Positions 33,501-41,185 of a stretch of DNA of 64,000 nt are shown one piece after another. The stretch is from Cnuibacter physcomitrellae (lineage in GTDB: Bacteria > Actinomycetota > Actinomycetes > Actinomycetales > Microbacteriaceae), in the NCBI RefSeq assembly GCF_014640535.1, contig NZ_BMHD01000001.1:3523474-3587473 (forward strand), written 5' to 3'. A program made the position numbers and the translations under genes. The notes beneath the pieces were generated by a model. It ran no database searches. It worked only from the letters and a program-made list of their open reading frames with translations, and was not told the origin of the DNA. How positions within the stretch are numbered: the stretch's first letter is position 1; each line of letters opens with the position of its first letter.

Positions 33501-35242
33501 GGCTCGCCGCCGACCATGAAGACGCCGAACAGGCCGCGGTCGGGGATGGTGCCGCCGCTCGTCACCGCGAGCCGCTGCGCGCCCGGTCGCCCGGTCAGGG
33601 TGCCGGCGTCGCGGTCCCAGACCAGGCGCGGCCGCAGCTCGGCGAACTCGTCGGAGGGGTACAGCCCCGAGAGGAGGTCGAGGGTGGCGTCGTAGGCCGA
33701 GCGCGGCAGACCCGCGAACGGAGCGCTGCGACGCACGGTGTCGAACCACTCCTCGACGTCGATCGACTCGAGCGCGCACGCCGCGACGGTCTGCTGCGCG
33801 AGCACGTCGAGCGGATTGGCGGGGATCGCGATCGACTCGATCAGCCCCGACGTCATCCGCATCGACACCACGGCGCTGTGCAGCAGGTCGGCGCGATGCT
33901 TCGGATACAGCAGGCCCTTCGAGATCTCGCCCACCTGATGGCCGGCGCGACCCACCCGCTGCAGGCCGCTGGCCACCGACGGGGGCGCCTCCACCTGGAT
34001 GACGAGGTCGACGGCGCCCATGTCGATGCCCAGCTCCAGGCTAGAGGTCGCCACGACGCAGCGGAGCCGACCGGACTTCAGGTCGTCCTCGATGAGGGCG
34101 CGCTGCTCCTTGCTCACCGAGCCGTGGTGCGCCTTCGCGAGCACGAGCTCGGCGCCCGCCGTGCTGCCGGCCTGGCCCATCAGGGCGGCGGGCGGTCGGG
34201 TGGTGGCGGGTGCGGCCGCCCCGCCGGCCGCGGCGTCCGGGCTCAGGCTCCGGCTTTGGCTCGGTCCGCTCGGCGACAGCTCGCGCAGCTCGGCGTCGGC
34301 CTCCTCGGCGATGCCCAACCGCTCCGTGAAGATCTCGTTCAGCCGGGCGGTCAGCCGCTCGGCCAGACGCCGGGAGTTCGCGAACACGATCGACGAGCGG
34401 TGCTCGAGGATGCGGTCGACGATGTCCTCTTCGACGTGCGGCCAGATCGAGCCCTGATCGGGTGCCGAGGCGCCCGCCGCCGACCCCTCGAGGGTGTCGA
34501 GCGAGGGGATCTGGGTCATGTCCTCCACCGGCACCACGACGCGGAGGTCGAAGGTCTTGGTCGAGGGCGGAGCCACGATCGACACCGGCCGCCCGCCCGA
34601 GAGGAAGCGCGCCACCTCCTCGCGCGGTCGCACGGTCGCCGAGAGGCCGATGCGCTGGGCCGGGGTCTCGAGCAGCGCATCCAGTCGCTCCAGGCTGAGG
34701 GCGAGGTGCGCGCCGCGCTTGGTGGCGGCGACGGCGTGGACCTCGTCGACGATCACGGTCTTCACCGACGCGAGCGACTCGCGCGCGGCCGACGTGAGCA
34801 TGAGGAACAGCGACTCGGGGGTCGTGATGAGGATGTCGGGCGGCGTCTTCGCCAGCGTCCGTCGCTCCTGGGCCGGGGTGTCGCCCGAGCGGACGCCCAC
34901 CGTGACGACCGGCGGTTCGGTGCCGAGCCGCTTCGCCGTCTGCGTGATGCCGACGAGCGGCGACCGCAGGTTGCGCTCGACGTCGACGCCCAGCGCCTTG
35001 AGCGGGGAGATGTAGAGCACGGACGTGCCGTGCCCCTCCTCCCGCTTCTCGGAGGTGAGGCGGTCGATCGCCCAGAGGAACGCGGACAGGGTCTTCCCGG
35101 ATCCCGTCGGCGCGACGACGAGCGCATCCTGCCCGCCGGAGATCGCCTCCCAGGCGCCCTCCTGCGCTGGCGTCGGCTGCGAGAACGCGCCACGGAACCA
35201 CTCCCGCGTGGCGGGGGAGAACCTGTCGAGCACGTCGCCCAT
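30515..35242 (-). CDS. lhr: Lhr large ATP-dependent DNA helicase
   Basis: A 1575-residue superfamily-2 helicase. The N-terminal core has VVAPTGSGKTLSAFLWA (Walker A), DEVHAVAATKRG (motif II), IGLSATVRP (motif III), and then LELGIDMGAVDLVIQ and RVGRAGHQVG (motifs V and VI). A winged helix and the Lhr-specific domain follow, and the long C-terminal extension typical of bacterial Lhr completes the protein. A Ser/Pro/Ala-rich insert (SPSGPSQSRSLSP, about residues 320-350) interrupts the second RecA domain and looks disordered. I chose the ATG at 35242, which has GGAGGG directly before it. Acts in DNA repair with the co-transcribed Nei2. Confidence 0.93.
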   Translation of the reverse strand: MGDVLDRFSPATREWFRGAFSQPTPAQEGAWEAISGGQDALVVAPTGSGKTLSAFLWAIDRLTSEKREEGHGTSVLYISPLKALGVDVERNLRSPLVGITQTAKRLGTEPPVVTVGVRSGDTPAQERRTLAKTPPDILITTPESLFLMLTSAARESLASVKTVIVDEVHAVAATKRGAHLALSLERLDALLETPAQRIGLSATVRPREEVARFLSGGRPVSIVAPPSTKTFDLRVVVPVEDMTQIPSLDTLEGSAAGASAPDQGSIWPHVEEDIVDRILEHRSSIVFANSRRLAERLTARLNEIFTERLGIAEEADAELRELSPSGPSQSRSLSPDAAAGGAAAPATTRPPAALMGQAGSTAGAELVLAKAHHGSVSKEQRALIEDDLKSGRLRCVVATSSLELGIDMGAVDLVIQVEAPPSVASGLQRVGRAGHQVGEISKGLLYPKHRADLLHSAVVSMRMTSGLIESIAIPANPLDVLAQQTVAACALESIDVEEWFDTVRRSAPFAGLPRSAYDATLDLLSGLYPSDEFAELRPRLVWDRDAGTLTGRPGAQRLAVTSGGTIPDRGLFGVFMVGGEPTDAGPESPAPARSAPGRRVGELDEEMVYESRVGDVFALGATSWRIQEITHDRVLVLPAFGQPGRLPFWRGEGLGRPAELGAAIGEFTRTIAADEPEAALERARAAGLEERAATNLVAFVSQQREATGSVPSDRTLVVERFRDELGDWRVVLHSPYGMPVHSPWALAINARVRERFGVEANAVASDDGIVVRMPDTESDPPTAELFLFEPAELEQIVTDEVGGSALFASRFRENAARALLLPRQNPGRRSPLWQQRQRSAQLLEVARKYPTFPIILETVRECLQDVYDLPSLLALARDVQSRRVRVVEVETQTASPFASSLLFGYVASFVYEGDSPLAERRAAALALDPSLLSELLGRAELRELLDPDVIEQTQRELQRLAPDRRARDLEGVADLLRLLGPLSEAEIAERSLDDLAPRVGEVVDELVASRRALRVSIAGRDEVAAIEDAGRLRDALGVPIPFGVPDAFIAPVEQPVLDLVSRYARTHGPFLATEAATRFGLGVSVVQDALRRLASDRRLVEGEFRPTGVSADAERLGQAGATEWCDAEVLRRLRSRSLAALRHEIEPVDTATFGRFLPAWQHVGGSLRGVDGVLTVIEQLAGVPVPASAWETLVLPARVRDYSPAMLDELTASGEVVWTGRGTLPGSDGWVALHTYDSLPVTAVAPEEIDETEVHRALLAALARGGAYFFRSLADHVAAELPDRVPDDAAIVEALWDLVWAGLVTNDTVAPLRTLTGSGSSSHSTRRAAPRSRMYRGRAIPRATMQTRVGPPTAGGRWSLLPEPASDATIRATASAELLLDRYGVVTRGSVMNERLPGGFALAYRVLSRFEESARCRRGYFIETLGAAQFATGGTIDRLRGFAPDAIGRDRLRDDAPTALTLAATDPANPYGAALPWPSVEGHRPGRKAGALVALVDGELALYLERGGKSMLSFSDDPAVLALAASSVAEAVRGGRIDRLAVERANGDFVLGTPVGDALAAAGFTGTPRGLRLRA

Positions 35243-35323
35243 CCCTCCATCCTGGCCCGCACCTCCGACACGGCCACCGCTGTTCGCCCACAGCGGGTCG
35301 CCCGCGTCGGGTAAGAATGGAGC

Positions 35324-35863
35324 ATGACGGTGCGCACTCCAGACCCCAACTCCGGATGGCTGAGCGACAGCGAGCTCGAGGAGGTCCGGCGGCGGATCCC
35401 GCTGCTCTACGTCGAGGCGGTCCCCGTGCGCACCGACGGCATGGGCCAGGTGATCGAGGTGGGCGTGCTGCTGCGCGTGGGTGCCAGCGGCACCATCGCC
35501 CGGACGCTGGTCTCGGGTCGGGTCATGTACGGCGAGACCATCCGCGACGCCCTGTTCCGCCACCTCGAGAAGGACCTCGGGCCGATGGCGTTCCCGCAGC
35601 TGCCGGCGAGCCCTGTGCCGTTCCAGGTCGCCGAGTACTTCCCGCTCCCCGGGGTCTCGACCTACTACGACGAGCGCCAGCACGCCGTCGCGCTGGCCTA
35701 CGTCGTCCCCGTCACGGGCACCTGCGAACCGCGTCAGGATGCGCTCGAGCTGACGTGGATGACGCCGGCCGAGGCGGCGTCGGATGCGGTCGCCGCCGAG
35801 ATGGAGGGCGGCCGCGGAGCGCTGCTCCGAGCCGCGCTCGCGTCCGTGGGCCGGCTGGCCTGA
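35324..35863 (+). CDS. Nudix-like hydrolase, DUF4916 type
   Basis: A 179-residue protein with a Nudix-like fold. The Nudix box region reads GRVMYGETIRDALFRHLEKDLG, where the usual REUxEE core is replaced by LFRHLEKD, so metal-dependent pyrophosphatase activity is doubtful or altered. Likely DUF4916, from memory. A -10-like TAAGAA (35312-35317) lies 6 bases before the ATG, suggesting a leaderless mRNA. Divergent from lhr. Confidence 0.75.
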   Translation: MTVRTPDPNSGWLSDSELEEVRRRIPLLYVEAVPVRTDGMGQVIEVGVLLRVGASGTIARTLVSGRVMYGETIRDALFRHLEKDLGPMAFPQLPASPVPFQVAEYFPLPGVSTYYDERQHAVALAYVVPVTGTCEPRQDALELTWMTPAEAASDAVAAEMEGGRGALLRAALASVGRLA

Positions 35864-35873
35864 GGCCGACGTC

Positions 35874-36455
35874 GTGCCCGCGTACGAGGAGCGGCGCTTC
35901 GCCTCAGCGGCCGAATGGCGCGCCTGGCTGGAGGAGCACCACGACTCGGTCGACGGGATCCGCATCATCCTGGCCAAGAAGGGGGCGCCTCAGCCCTCGG
36001 TGACGCACGCGGAGGCGATCGACGAGGCCCTCTGCTTCGGCTGGATCGACGGCATCCGGAACCGGCGCGATGAGGAGTCCTTCCTCCAGACGTTCACCCC
36101 GCGCCGCGCTCGCAGCATGTGGTCACAGGTCAACATCGGCCATGTGGAGCGTCTCACCGGAGCGGGCCGGATGCACGAGGCCGGCCAGCGTGAGATCGAC
36201 CGCGCCAAGGCCGACGGCCGCTGGGACGCCGCGTACGCGCCGCCCAGCCGCATCGAGGTGCCGGACGACCTGGCGGCGGCCCTCGCCGCCGACCCGGCCG
36301 CGCAGGCGGCGTTCGCCGGCCTCGACAGCCAGAACCGCTTCGCGATCCTGTTCCGCATCCACCAGGCGAAGCGCCCGGAGACCCGGGCCCGCCGCATCGA
36401 GCAGTTCGTCGCCATGCTCGCCGCCGGCGACACCCTCTACCCCCGCAAGTCCTGA
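35874..36455 (+). CDS. YdeI-like protein
   Basis: A 193-residue protein of the YdeI/OmpD-associated (bacteriocin-protection) family: RFASAAEWRAWLEEHHD, HAEAIDEALCFGWIDGI, then RFTPRRARSMWS-like segment and ending KRPETRARRIEQFVAMLAAGDT. I chose the GTG at 35874, 11 bases after the upstream stop, because the family homology begins there. Molecular function is unknown. Confidence 0.82.
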   Translation: MPAYEERRFASAAEWRAWLEEHHDSVDGIRIILAKKGAPQPSVTHAEAIDEALCFGWIDGIRNRRDEESFLQTFTPRRARSMWSQVNIGHVERLTGAGRMHEAGQREIDRAKADGRWDAAYAPPSRIEVPDDLAAALAADPAAQAAFAGLDSQNRFAILFRIHQAKRPETRARRIEQFVAMLAAGDTLYPRKS

Positions 36456-36480
36456 CCCCCGTCACCGCCAGCCGTCACCC

Positions 36481-36799
36481 CGACACCGATCCGGCTGAAC
36501 CTCGGCCGTGTTCGCCGGGCTTCCCCTTGTTCGGTGTCGAAGCGACGGTAGTCGCTCGTCCGGGGCGTCGCCCCGCGGCGTCGTGGTGCGGGAGTCATCG
36601 TCGCCTCGACACCGATTCCGCCGAACCTCGTCCGTAGTCGTCGGGCTTCGCCCTGTTCGGTGTCGAAGCGACGGCGGTCGCTCGTCCGGGGCGTCGCCCC
36701 GCGGCGTCGTGGTGCGGGAGTCATCGTCGCCTCGACACCGATTCCGGCGAACCTCGTCCGTATTCGTCGGGCTTCGCCCTCTCCGGTGTCGGAGCGACC
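36481..36799. repeat. 126-bp tandem direct repeat, 2.5 copies
   Basis: Copies start at 36481, 36607 and 36733, with exactly 126 bases between starts; the third is cut at about base 67. Each opens with CGACACCGA and has its complement TCGGTGTCG about 50 bases later, so every unit can fold into a large stem-loop, followed by GGGGC-GTC-GCCCC. Copies 1 and 2 differ at a few positions, mostly in the loop. Confidence 0.9.
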
Positions 36800-36831
36800 G
36801 TGACGGGCGGCGATACGAGGTCGCCCGTCAC
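36800..36831. repeat. 10-bp inverted repeat
   Basis: GTGACGGGCG (36800-36809) and CGCCCGTCAC (36822-36831) are perfect complements with a 12-base loop, between the tandem repeats and the terminator hairpin. Confidence 0.7.
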
Positions 36832-36834
36832 GAG

Positions 36835-36875
36835 ATACGGCGAAGCCCCGTGAATATCGCGGGGCTTCGCCGTAT
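36835..36875 (-). terminator. Strong terminator hairpin after the DEAD-box helicase gene
   Basis: Perfect 16-bp stem ATACGGCGAAGCCCCG / CGGGGCTTCGCCGTAT around a 9-base loop, 21 bases past the helicase stop on the reverse strand. It is symmetric and can also stop forward transcripts from the YdeI-like gene. Confidence 0.8.
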
Positions 36876-36895
36876 TCCGTGATGACGGTCGTGCG

Positions 36896-38488
36896 TCAGC
36901 GACCGCGGCGGCGTCCGCCGCCCGAGGAGGCGGAGAAGTCGGCGGCCGAGCTGTGCCCGCCGGTCGAGGTGCTGTACGTCACGCTGCTGCCCGAGCGGGT
37001 CGAGCCGCCCCCGCGACGCGCCTGGCCGGAGCCGCCGCCGGCCCCACCGCGGGTGCGCGCCGGGCGCTGGCCCTGGCGACCACCCTCCGCCGAGCCCGAG
37101 CCCGAGCCCGAACCCGAGCCGGCTGCGGCACCCGCCCCGCCGCGTCCGCCGGAACGACCCGACGACGAGCGACCCGAAGCGGCGCCCTCAGCCGAGCCCG
37201 CACCCGATCCGCCCCCGCGGCGAGCGCGCTTCCGCTGCGCGTTCGCGCCCTGCGACCCACCGGGCCGCGACGGCGCCTGCTGCACCGGCGCCTTCTTCAC
37301 GGGCGCGACGTAGGCGGCCTGCTCGCCGACGAGCGACAGCACCTCGGGCGAGGTGGCCGTCACCTTCTGCGCGGCGACCTTGATGGCGGCCTTCCGCATC
37401 ATGTCGGCGACGTCGCGGCGCTGCTCCGGCAGCATGATCGTCACCACGTCGCCCTCGCTGCCCGCGCGAGCCGTACGACCCGAGCGGTGCAGGTACGCCT
37501 TGTGCTCGGTCGGCGGGTCCACGTGGACGACGAGCTCGACGTCGTCGACGTGCACGCCGCGGGCGGCGACGTCGGTGGCGACGAGCACGCGCACCTCGCC
37601 CGACCCGAAGGCGGCGAGGTTGCGGTCACGGGCGTTCTGCGACAGGTTGCCGTGCAGGTCCACGGCGGGGATGCCCCACTCGGTGAGCTGCTTGGCGAGC
37701 TTCTTCGCGTGGTGCTTGGTGCGCATGAACAGGATGCGGCGGCCGGTGCCCGACGCGAGCGCGCGGACGAGGTCCTTCTTGGCATCGGCGTCCGCGGCCT
37801 CGAAGAGGTGGTGCGTCATCGCCGCGACGTGCGAGGTGGCCTCGTCGACCGAGTGCAGCACCTGGTCGTGGAGGAAGCGCGCCACGATCTTGTCGACCCC
37901 GTTGTCGAGGGTCGCCGAGAACAGCAGGCGCTGGCCGCGCTGAGGCGTGGCGTTCATGATGCGCGTGACGACGGGCAGGAAGCCGAGGTCGGCCATGTGG
38001 TCGGCCTCGTCGAGCACGCTGATCTGGACGTCGTCGAGCTTCACGAAGCCCTGCTTCATGAGGTCGTCGAGGCGTCCGGGGCAGGCCACGACGATGTCGA
38101 CGCCGGCCTTGAGTGCGGCGACCTGCTTGTTCTGCGAGACGCCGCCGAAGATCGTGGTGACCGAGAGGCGGGCCTTGCTCGCCAGGGGCTCGAGGGTCGC
38201 GGCGATCTGCGTCGCGAGCTCACGGGTGGGGGCGAGGATGAGGCCGCGCGGGCGACCCGGGACGCGCTTCGCGCCGTCCTGCGCCAGGCGCGCCACCATC
38301 GGGATGGAGAACGCGAGGGTCTTGCCGGATCCGGTCTTCCCCCGACCGAGCACGTCGCGGCCCGCGAGAGTGTCGGGCAGGGTGTCGGCCTGGATCGGGA
38401 ACGGGGAGGACTTGCCCTGCTCGACGAGCACGTCGACGAGAGGGGCCGGCACGCCGAGCGCGCCGAAGGACAGGGTGTCAGAAGACAA
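36896..38488 (-). CDS. DEAD-box RNA helicase with basic Gly-rich tail
   Basis: A 530-residue ATP-dependent RNA helicase. Motifs: FPIQADTLP (Q), GKTGSGKT (I), APTREL (Ia), LDEADHMADLGF (II, DEAD), FSATL (III), ARGVHVDDV (V) and HRSGRTARAG (VI). The catalytic core ends near residue 390. The tail of about 130 residues is Gly/Ser/Arg-rich and disordered, as in RNA-binding tails of RhlE-like helicases. The start is a TTG at 38488 with GAAAGG 7 bases upstream. Likely a role in ribosome assembly or RNA decay, often cold-induced; no cold-shock element could be verified in the 160-base upstream gap. Confidence 0.92.
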   Translation of the reverse strand: MSSDTLSFGALGVPAPLVDVLVEQGKSSPFPIQADTLPDTLAGRDVLGRGKTGSGKTLAFSIPMVARLAQDGAKRVPGRPRGLILAPTRELATQIAATLEPLASKARLSVTTIFGGVSQNKQVAALKAGVDIVVACPGRLDDLMKQGFVKLDDVQISVLDEADHMADLGFLPVVTRIMNATPQRGQRLLFSATLDNGVDKIVARFLHDQVLHSVDEATSHVAAMTHHLFEAADADAKKDLVRALASGTGRRILFMRTKHHAKKLAKQLTEWGIPAVDLHGNLSQNARDRNLAAFGSGEVRVLVATDVAARGVHVDDVELVVHVDPPTEHKAYLHRSGRTARAGSEGDVVTIMLPEQRRDVADMMRKAAIKVAAQKVTATSPEVLSLVGEQAAYVAPVKKAPVQQAPSRPGGSQGANAQRKRARRGGGSGAGSAEGAASGRSSSGRSGGRGGAGAAAGSGSGSGSGSAEGGRQGQRPARTRGGAGGGSGQARRGGGSTRSGSSVTYSTSTGGHSSAADFSASSGGGRRRGR

Positions 38489-38650
38489 GGGGGAGCCTTT
38501 CAGGCTGAAGATGGCGAAGGCGCCGGTCGGCGCATCCGTTCGCCGTGAGAAAGTGTCGCCGCACCGGCCAGAGTGGCGGATGCGCGAGGAAGCGTTCTAC
38601 GACGCACGCGGCTCATCGTGGAGCCTGCGTCCCTTCAGCCTACAGGATGC

Positions 38651-39277
38651 TCAGTGAGCGCCTTCGTAGCGTTCGCCCACGGGGATCTCCGAGGCGACCG
38701 TGTCGCCCGCCGGCGCCAGGGGGCACGCCCACGCGGGGTCGTAGGCGCACGACGGGTTGTAGGCGAAGTTGAAGTCGAGCACGAGCCGCCCGTCGGGGTC
38801 GCCCAGGTGCGCGCCCTTGATCGTGTCGAGCAGGTACCGCCCGCCGCCGTAGGTCCCTCCGGGCTTCCCGGCGAGCCCGTCCTTCACCGGGAGGAAGAGC
38901 CCGCCGCCGTAGGACGCGAGACGCCACACGTCGAGGTCGCCGACGCCAGGCACGTGGGAGACGCCGAGCAGCTCGAACGGGACGAGCCCGTCGGTCCCGG
39001 TCTCGAACTCGAACGACGCCGGCTCGGCCGGCTCGGCGAGGTCGACGACGAACCGCCACGCGGGGTCGTAGTCCGCAACGGGCAGGCCGCGGAACGAGGC
39101 CCTGTCCTCGGGCAGCAGGGGAGTGGCGGGATGCGTCGCGAAGAGCTCGTCGCGGGCGGCGCGCCACGCCGCGTGCGCGGCGGCGGGGTCGACCTCGCTC
39201 ACCCGGCGCACCTCGGCGTAGAGAGCGAAGACGCGCTGACGCCAGTCAGCCGTCTCGAGCGCGGTGCGGATGCTCAC
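38651..39277 (-). CDS. DUF1684 protein
   Basis: A 208-residue protein with the DUF1684 pattern: an N-terminal LYAEVRRV...AHAAWRAARDELFATHP, then LPVADYDPAWRF, VWRLASYGGGLFLPVKD and YGGGRYLLDTIKG, ending in LDFNFAYNPSCAYDPAWACPLAP with two Cys. The family has no known function. Its ATG overlaps the stop of the upstream START-like gene. Confidence 0.85.
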   Translation of the reverse strand: MSIRTALETADWRQRVFALYAEVRRVSEVDPAAAHAAWRAARDELFATHPATPLLPEDRASFRGLPVADYDPAWRFVVDLAEPAEPASFEFETGTDGLVPFELLGVSHVPGVGDLDVWRLASYGGGLFLPVKDGLAGKPGGTYGGGRYLLDTIKGAHLGDPDGRLVLDFNFAYNPSCAYDPAWACPLAPAGDTVASEIPVGERYEGAH

Positions 39278-39783
39278 GCCGGCTCCTCCTCATCGCGGGG
39301 CAGGTCGTACGCCCAGGTGGGCGCGAGCTCCTTGAGCTTGTGCCCGCGCCACTGCCAGAACGCCCACAGCGAATACCAGACCGCGGGCGTCAGCAGCCCC
39401 GCACCGATGGTGAGCTGGTCACGATAGAGCGTCTTGCCCGTCCCCTTCGGGTCGGGGGCGACGGCCATCCGATGGTCCCAGAGCGTCACGGCCGTGAGTG
39501 CTCCCGTGACCGGCTGACCCGAGTCGTGCAGGATGCGCACGTCGCCGTGCTGACGGGTCTGGACGCTCAAGCGGATGATCTGCTTCCCCAGCGGCACGAT
39601 CCCGCCGCCGCGGATCTCGACCGGGTGCTGACCCGGCTCCCACACCGTGGGGAACCCGTCCGCGGCGAGCGACTCGATGTCGAGCAGCGGGCTCGACACC
39701 TCGCGGAAGACGGCGGGACTGCGGATGGCGCGCCAGGCCGCGTCCGGGTCGCAGTCGAGGATCAGCTTGAGCAGCACGCGCAT
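39274..39783 (-). CDS. SRPBCC (START-like) hypothetical protein
   Basis: A 169-residue protein with N-terminal VLLKLILDCDPDAAWRAIRSP, which looks like the first strand and helix of a START/Bet v1-type ligand-binding fold. Family call is tentative. It begins the two-gene unit with the DUF1684 protein; start ATG at 39783. Ligand unknown. Confidence 0.6.
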   Translation of the reverse strand: MRVLLKLILDCDPDAAWRAIRSPAVFREVSSPLLDIESLAADGFPTVWEPGQHPVEIRGGGIVPLGKQIIRLSVQTRQHGDVRILHDSGQPVTGALTAVTLWDHRMAVAPDPKGTGKTLYRDQLTIGAGLLTPAVWYSLWAFWQWRGHKLKELAPTWAYDLPRDEEEPA

Positions 39784-39858
39784 CCACCCAGTCTGTCCGG
39801 ATGCACGGGGCCGGCAAAGGCGTAGCGTGGTCGTCACAGTCTCACAGGAGGATTCAGC

Positions 39859-40161
39859 ATGAAGGCAGTGGTCGACGGAACGGTCATCGCGGAGGCGCCC
39901 AAGGAGGACCTCATCGCCATCGAGGGCAACTGGTACTTCCCGCCGTCGAGCGTGAGGTCGGAGCTGCTCAGCGAGAGCGACACCCCCTACACGTGCCCGT
40001 GGAAGGGCGAGTGCCAGTACTTCGACGTCACCGTCGACGGCACCTCGCTCCACGACCGCGCGTGGTCGTACCCGAACCCGTACGCCACCGCGTTCGACCG
40101 CGTGGGCAAGGACTTCTCGAACTACGTCGCGTTCTGGAAAGAGGTCGAGGTCACCGAGTAG
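39859..40161 (+). CDS. DUF427 protein
   Basis: A 100-residue small beta-fold protein: MKAVVDGTVIAEAPKEDLI, NWYFPPSSV, then the conserved YTCPWKGECQYFDV and RAWSYPNPY segment. Family function is unknown. It has a near-consensus ribosome site (AGGAGGA) 8 bases before the ATG and a -10-like TAGCGT at 39823. Confidence 0.88.
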   Translation: MKAVVDGTVIAEAPKEDLIAIEGNWYFPPSSVRSELLSESDTPYTCPWKGECQYFDVTVDGTSLHDRAWSYPNPYATAFDRVGKDFSNYVAFWKEVEVTE

Positions 40162-40181
40162 GAAGTACTCAGGTCCCCTCC

Positions 40182-40214
40182 GACGCACCCGCCCCCATGA
40201 TGGGCGGGTGCGTC
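40182..40214 (+). terminator. Perfect 13-bp hairpin overlapping the next start codon
   Basis: GACGCACCCGCCC (40182-40194) and GGGCGGGTGCGTC (40202-40214) are fully complementary around a 7-base loop. It is 20 bases after the DUF427 stop, as expected for a terminator, but the right arm contains the GTG start (40208) of the next gene and the loop holds a -10-like CATGAT. Confidence 0.65.
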
Positions 40215-41185
40215 GTCTCCTCTCCTTCGCCGCCGCGTCCCTCACGACGACGGCACTGATCTTCGTGTCTCCCCTCGTGGCCGACGCGCGTCCGCCGGTC
40301 GCCCCGCCGTCTCCCGGCTCGCACGTCCTCTGGCACGACGTCGCGCTCCCTCCCGGCGTTCAGCCGAGCGTCATCACGACGGCGGCCGATGGCACGGTCT
40401 GGTTCGCCGACGGCGCGTCATCCCGCCTGCTGGCCTACGACCCCGCCACAGGGTCGCTGGCCCCGTACCCCCTCGCGAGCGACGCGTTCGTCGTCTCGAT
40501 CGTGGAAGCGGCCGACGGGGCGATCTGGTACTCCGACCCGACGGCCGAGACGGTGTCGAGGCTGGACCCCGACACCGGGGTGATCGACGAGACCCTCATG
40601 CCCGCGGGCATCCGTCCTCTGGCGCTCGCGGCGTCACCGGACGGGTCGATCTGGTTCGGCACCTCCCTCGCCGACGAGGTGGGGCACGTCGCGCACGGCG
40701 CCCCGCTCGAGCTCGTCACGCTCGCGGGCAGCGGCGGGATACCCGTCGACGTCACCTGGGGGCCAGACGGGCGGCTCTGGGTCGCGCAGTACGGCGTCGG
40801 AGCGATCGACGCCTACGACCCCGTCTCGACGCGCACGACGAGCTACCCGATCTCGGCCTTCGCGACGAGCGAGATCGAGGCGGGTGCCGACGGCGCCCTC
40901 TGGCTCGTCGACAACAACTCGCTCCACCGCGTGGGTATCGACGGCTCCGACGAGACCTTCATCGTGCCCGCGTCGTCGATCGCCTTCCCGTTCTCCCTCA
41001 CCCGAGGCGGCGACGCCGTCCTCTACGCCGACACCGAGGGGCGGATCCTCTCCGTGGCGTCCGATGGGGCGTTCACCCCGCTCGGCCCCGGTGGCGCCGG
41101 CCATCTGCCCCAGGCCATCGCTCTCGCGCCGGATGGCTCCCTCTGGTACACCGACCCGTTGCGCGCTTCGCTGGGGTGGGGATGA
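40208..41185 (+). CDS. Secreted beta-propeller protein, virginiamycin B lyase-like
   Basis: A 325-residue protein with an N-terminal signal (MRRLLSFAAASLTTT..., cleavage after VADA) and about six repeats of the form (D/P)DGxxWFxD / YDPxTG, which match NHL/Vgb-type propeller blades (ADGTVWFADGASS, DGAIWYSDPTAET, DGSIWFGTSLA, DGRLWVAQYG). Real Vgb lyases inactivate streptogramin B antibiotics, but the active His/Glu are not identifiable here, so that activity is not claimed. GTG is the only sensible start. The next gene is a paralogue with overlapping start. Confidence 0.78.
   Translation: MRRLLSFAAASLTTTALIFVSPLVADARPPVAPPSPGSHVLWHDVALPPGVQPSVITTAADGTVWFADGASSRLLAYDPATGSLAPYPLASDAFVVSIVEAADGAIWYSDPTAETVSRLDPDTGVIDETLMPAGIRPLALAASPDGSIWFGTSLADEVGHVAHGAPLELVTLAGSGGIPVDVTWGPDGRLWVAQYGVGAIDAYDPVSTRTTSYPISAFATSEIEAGADGALWLVDNNSLHRVGIDGSDETFIVPASSIAFPFSLTRGGDAVLYADTEGRILSVASDGAFTPLGPGGAGHLPQAIALAPDGSLWYTDPLRASLGWG

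Larger units (their letters stand above)
36456..36895. other. 440-bp gap filled by tandem repeats and hairpins
   Basis: No gene is supported here. It holds a 126-bp direct repeat in two full and one partial copy (36481-36799), an inverted repeat at 36800-36831 and a strong terminator hairpin at 36835-36875. Confidence 0.8.

Noticed and set aside
36437-36724. A reverse-strand frame encoding a 42-residue tandem repeat
   Set aside because: The frame stays open only because the 126-bp DNA repeat is a multiple of three; composition is not protein-like and no ribosome site is present.
40208-41185. Streptogramin-inactivating lyase as function of the propeller
   Set aside because: Only the blade repeats match; the protein is secreted and active-site residues of Vgb cannot be located, so antibiotic resistance is not supported.
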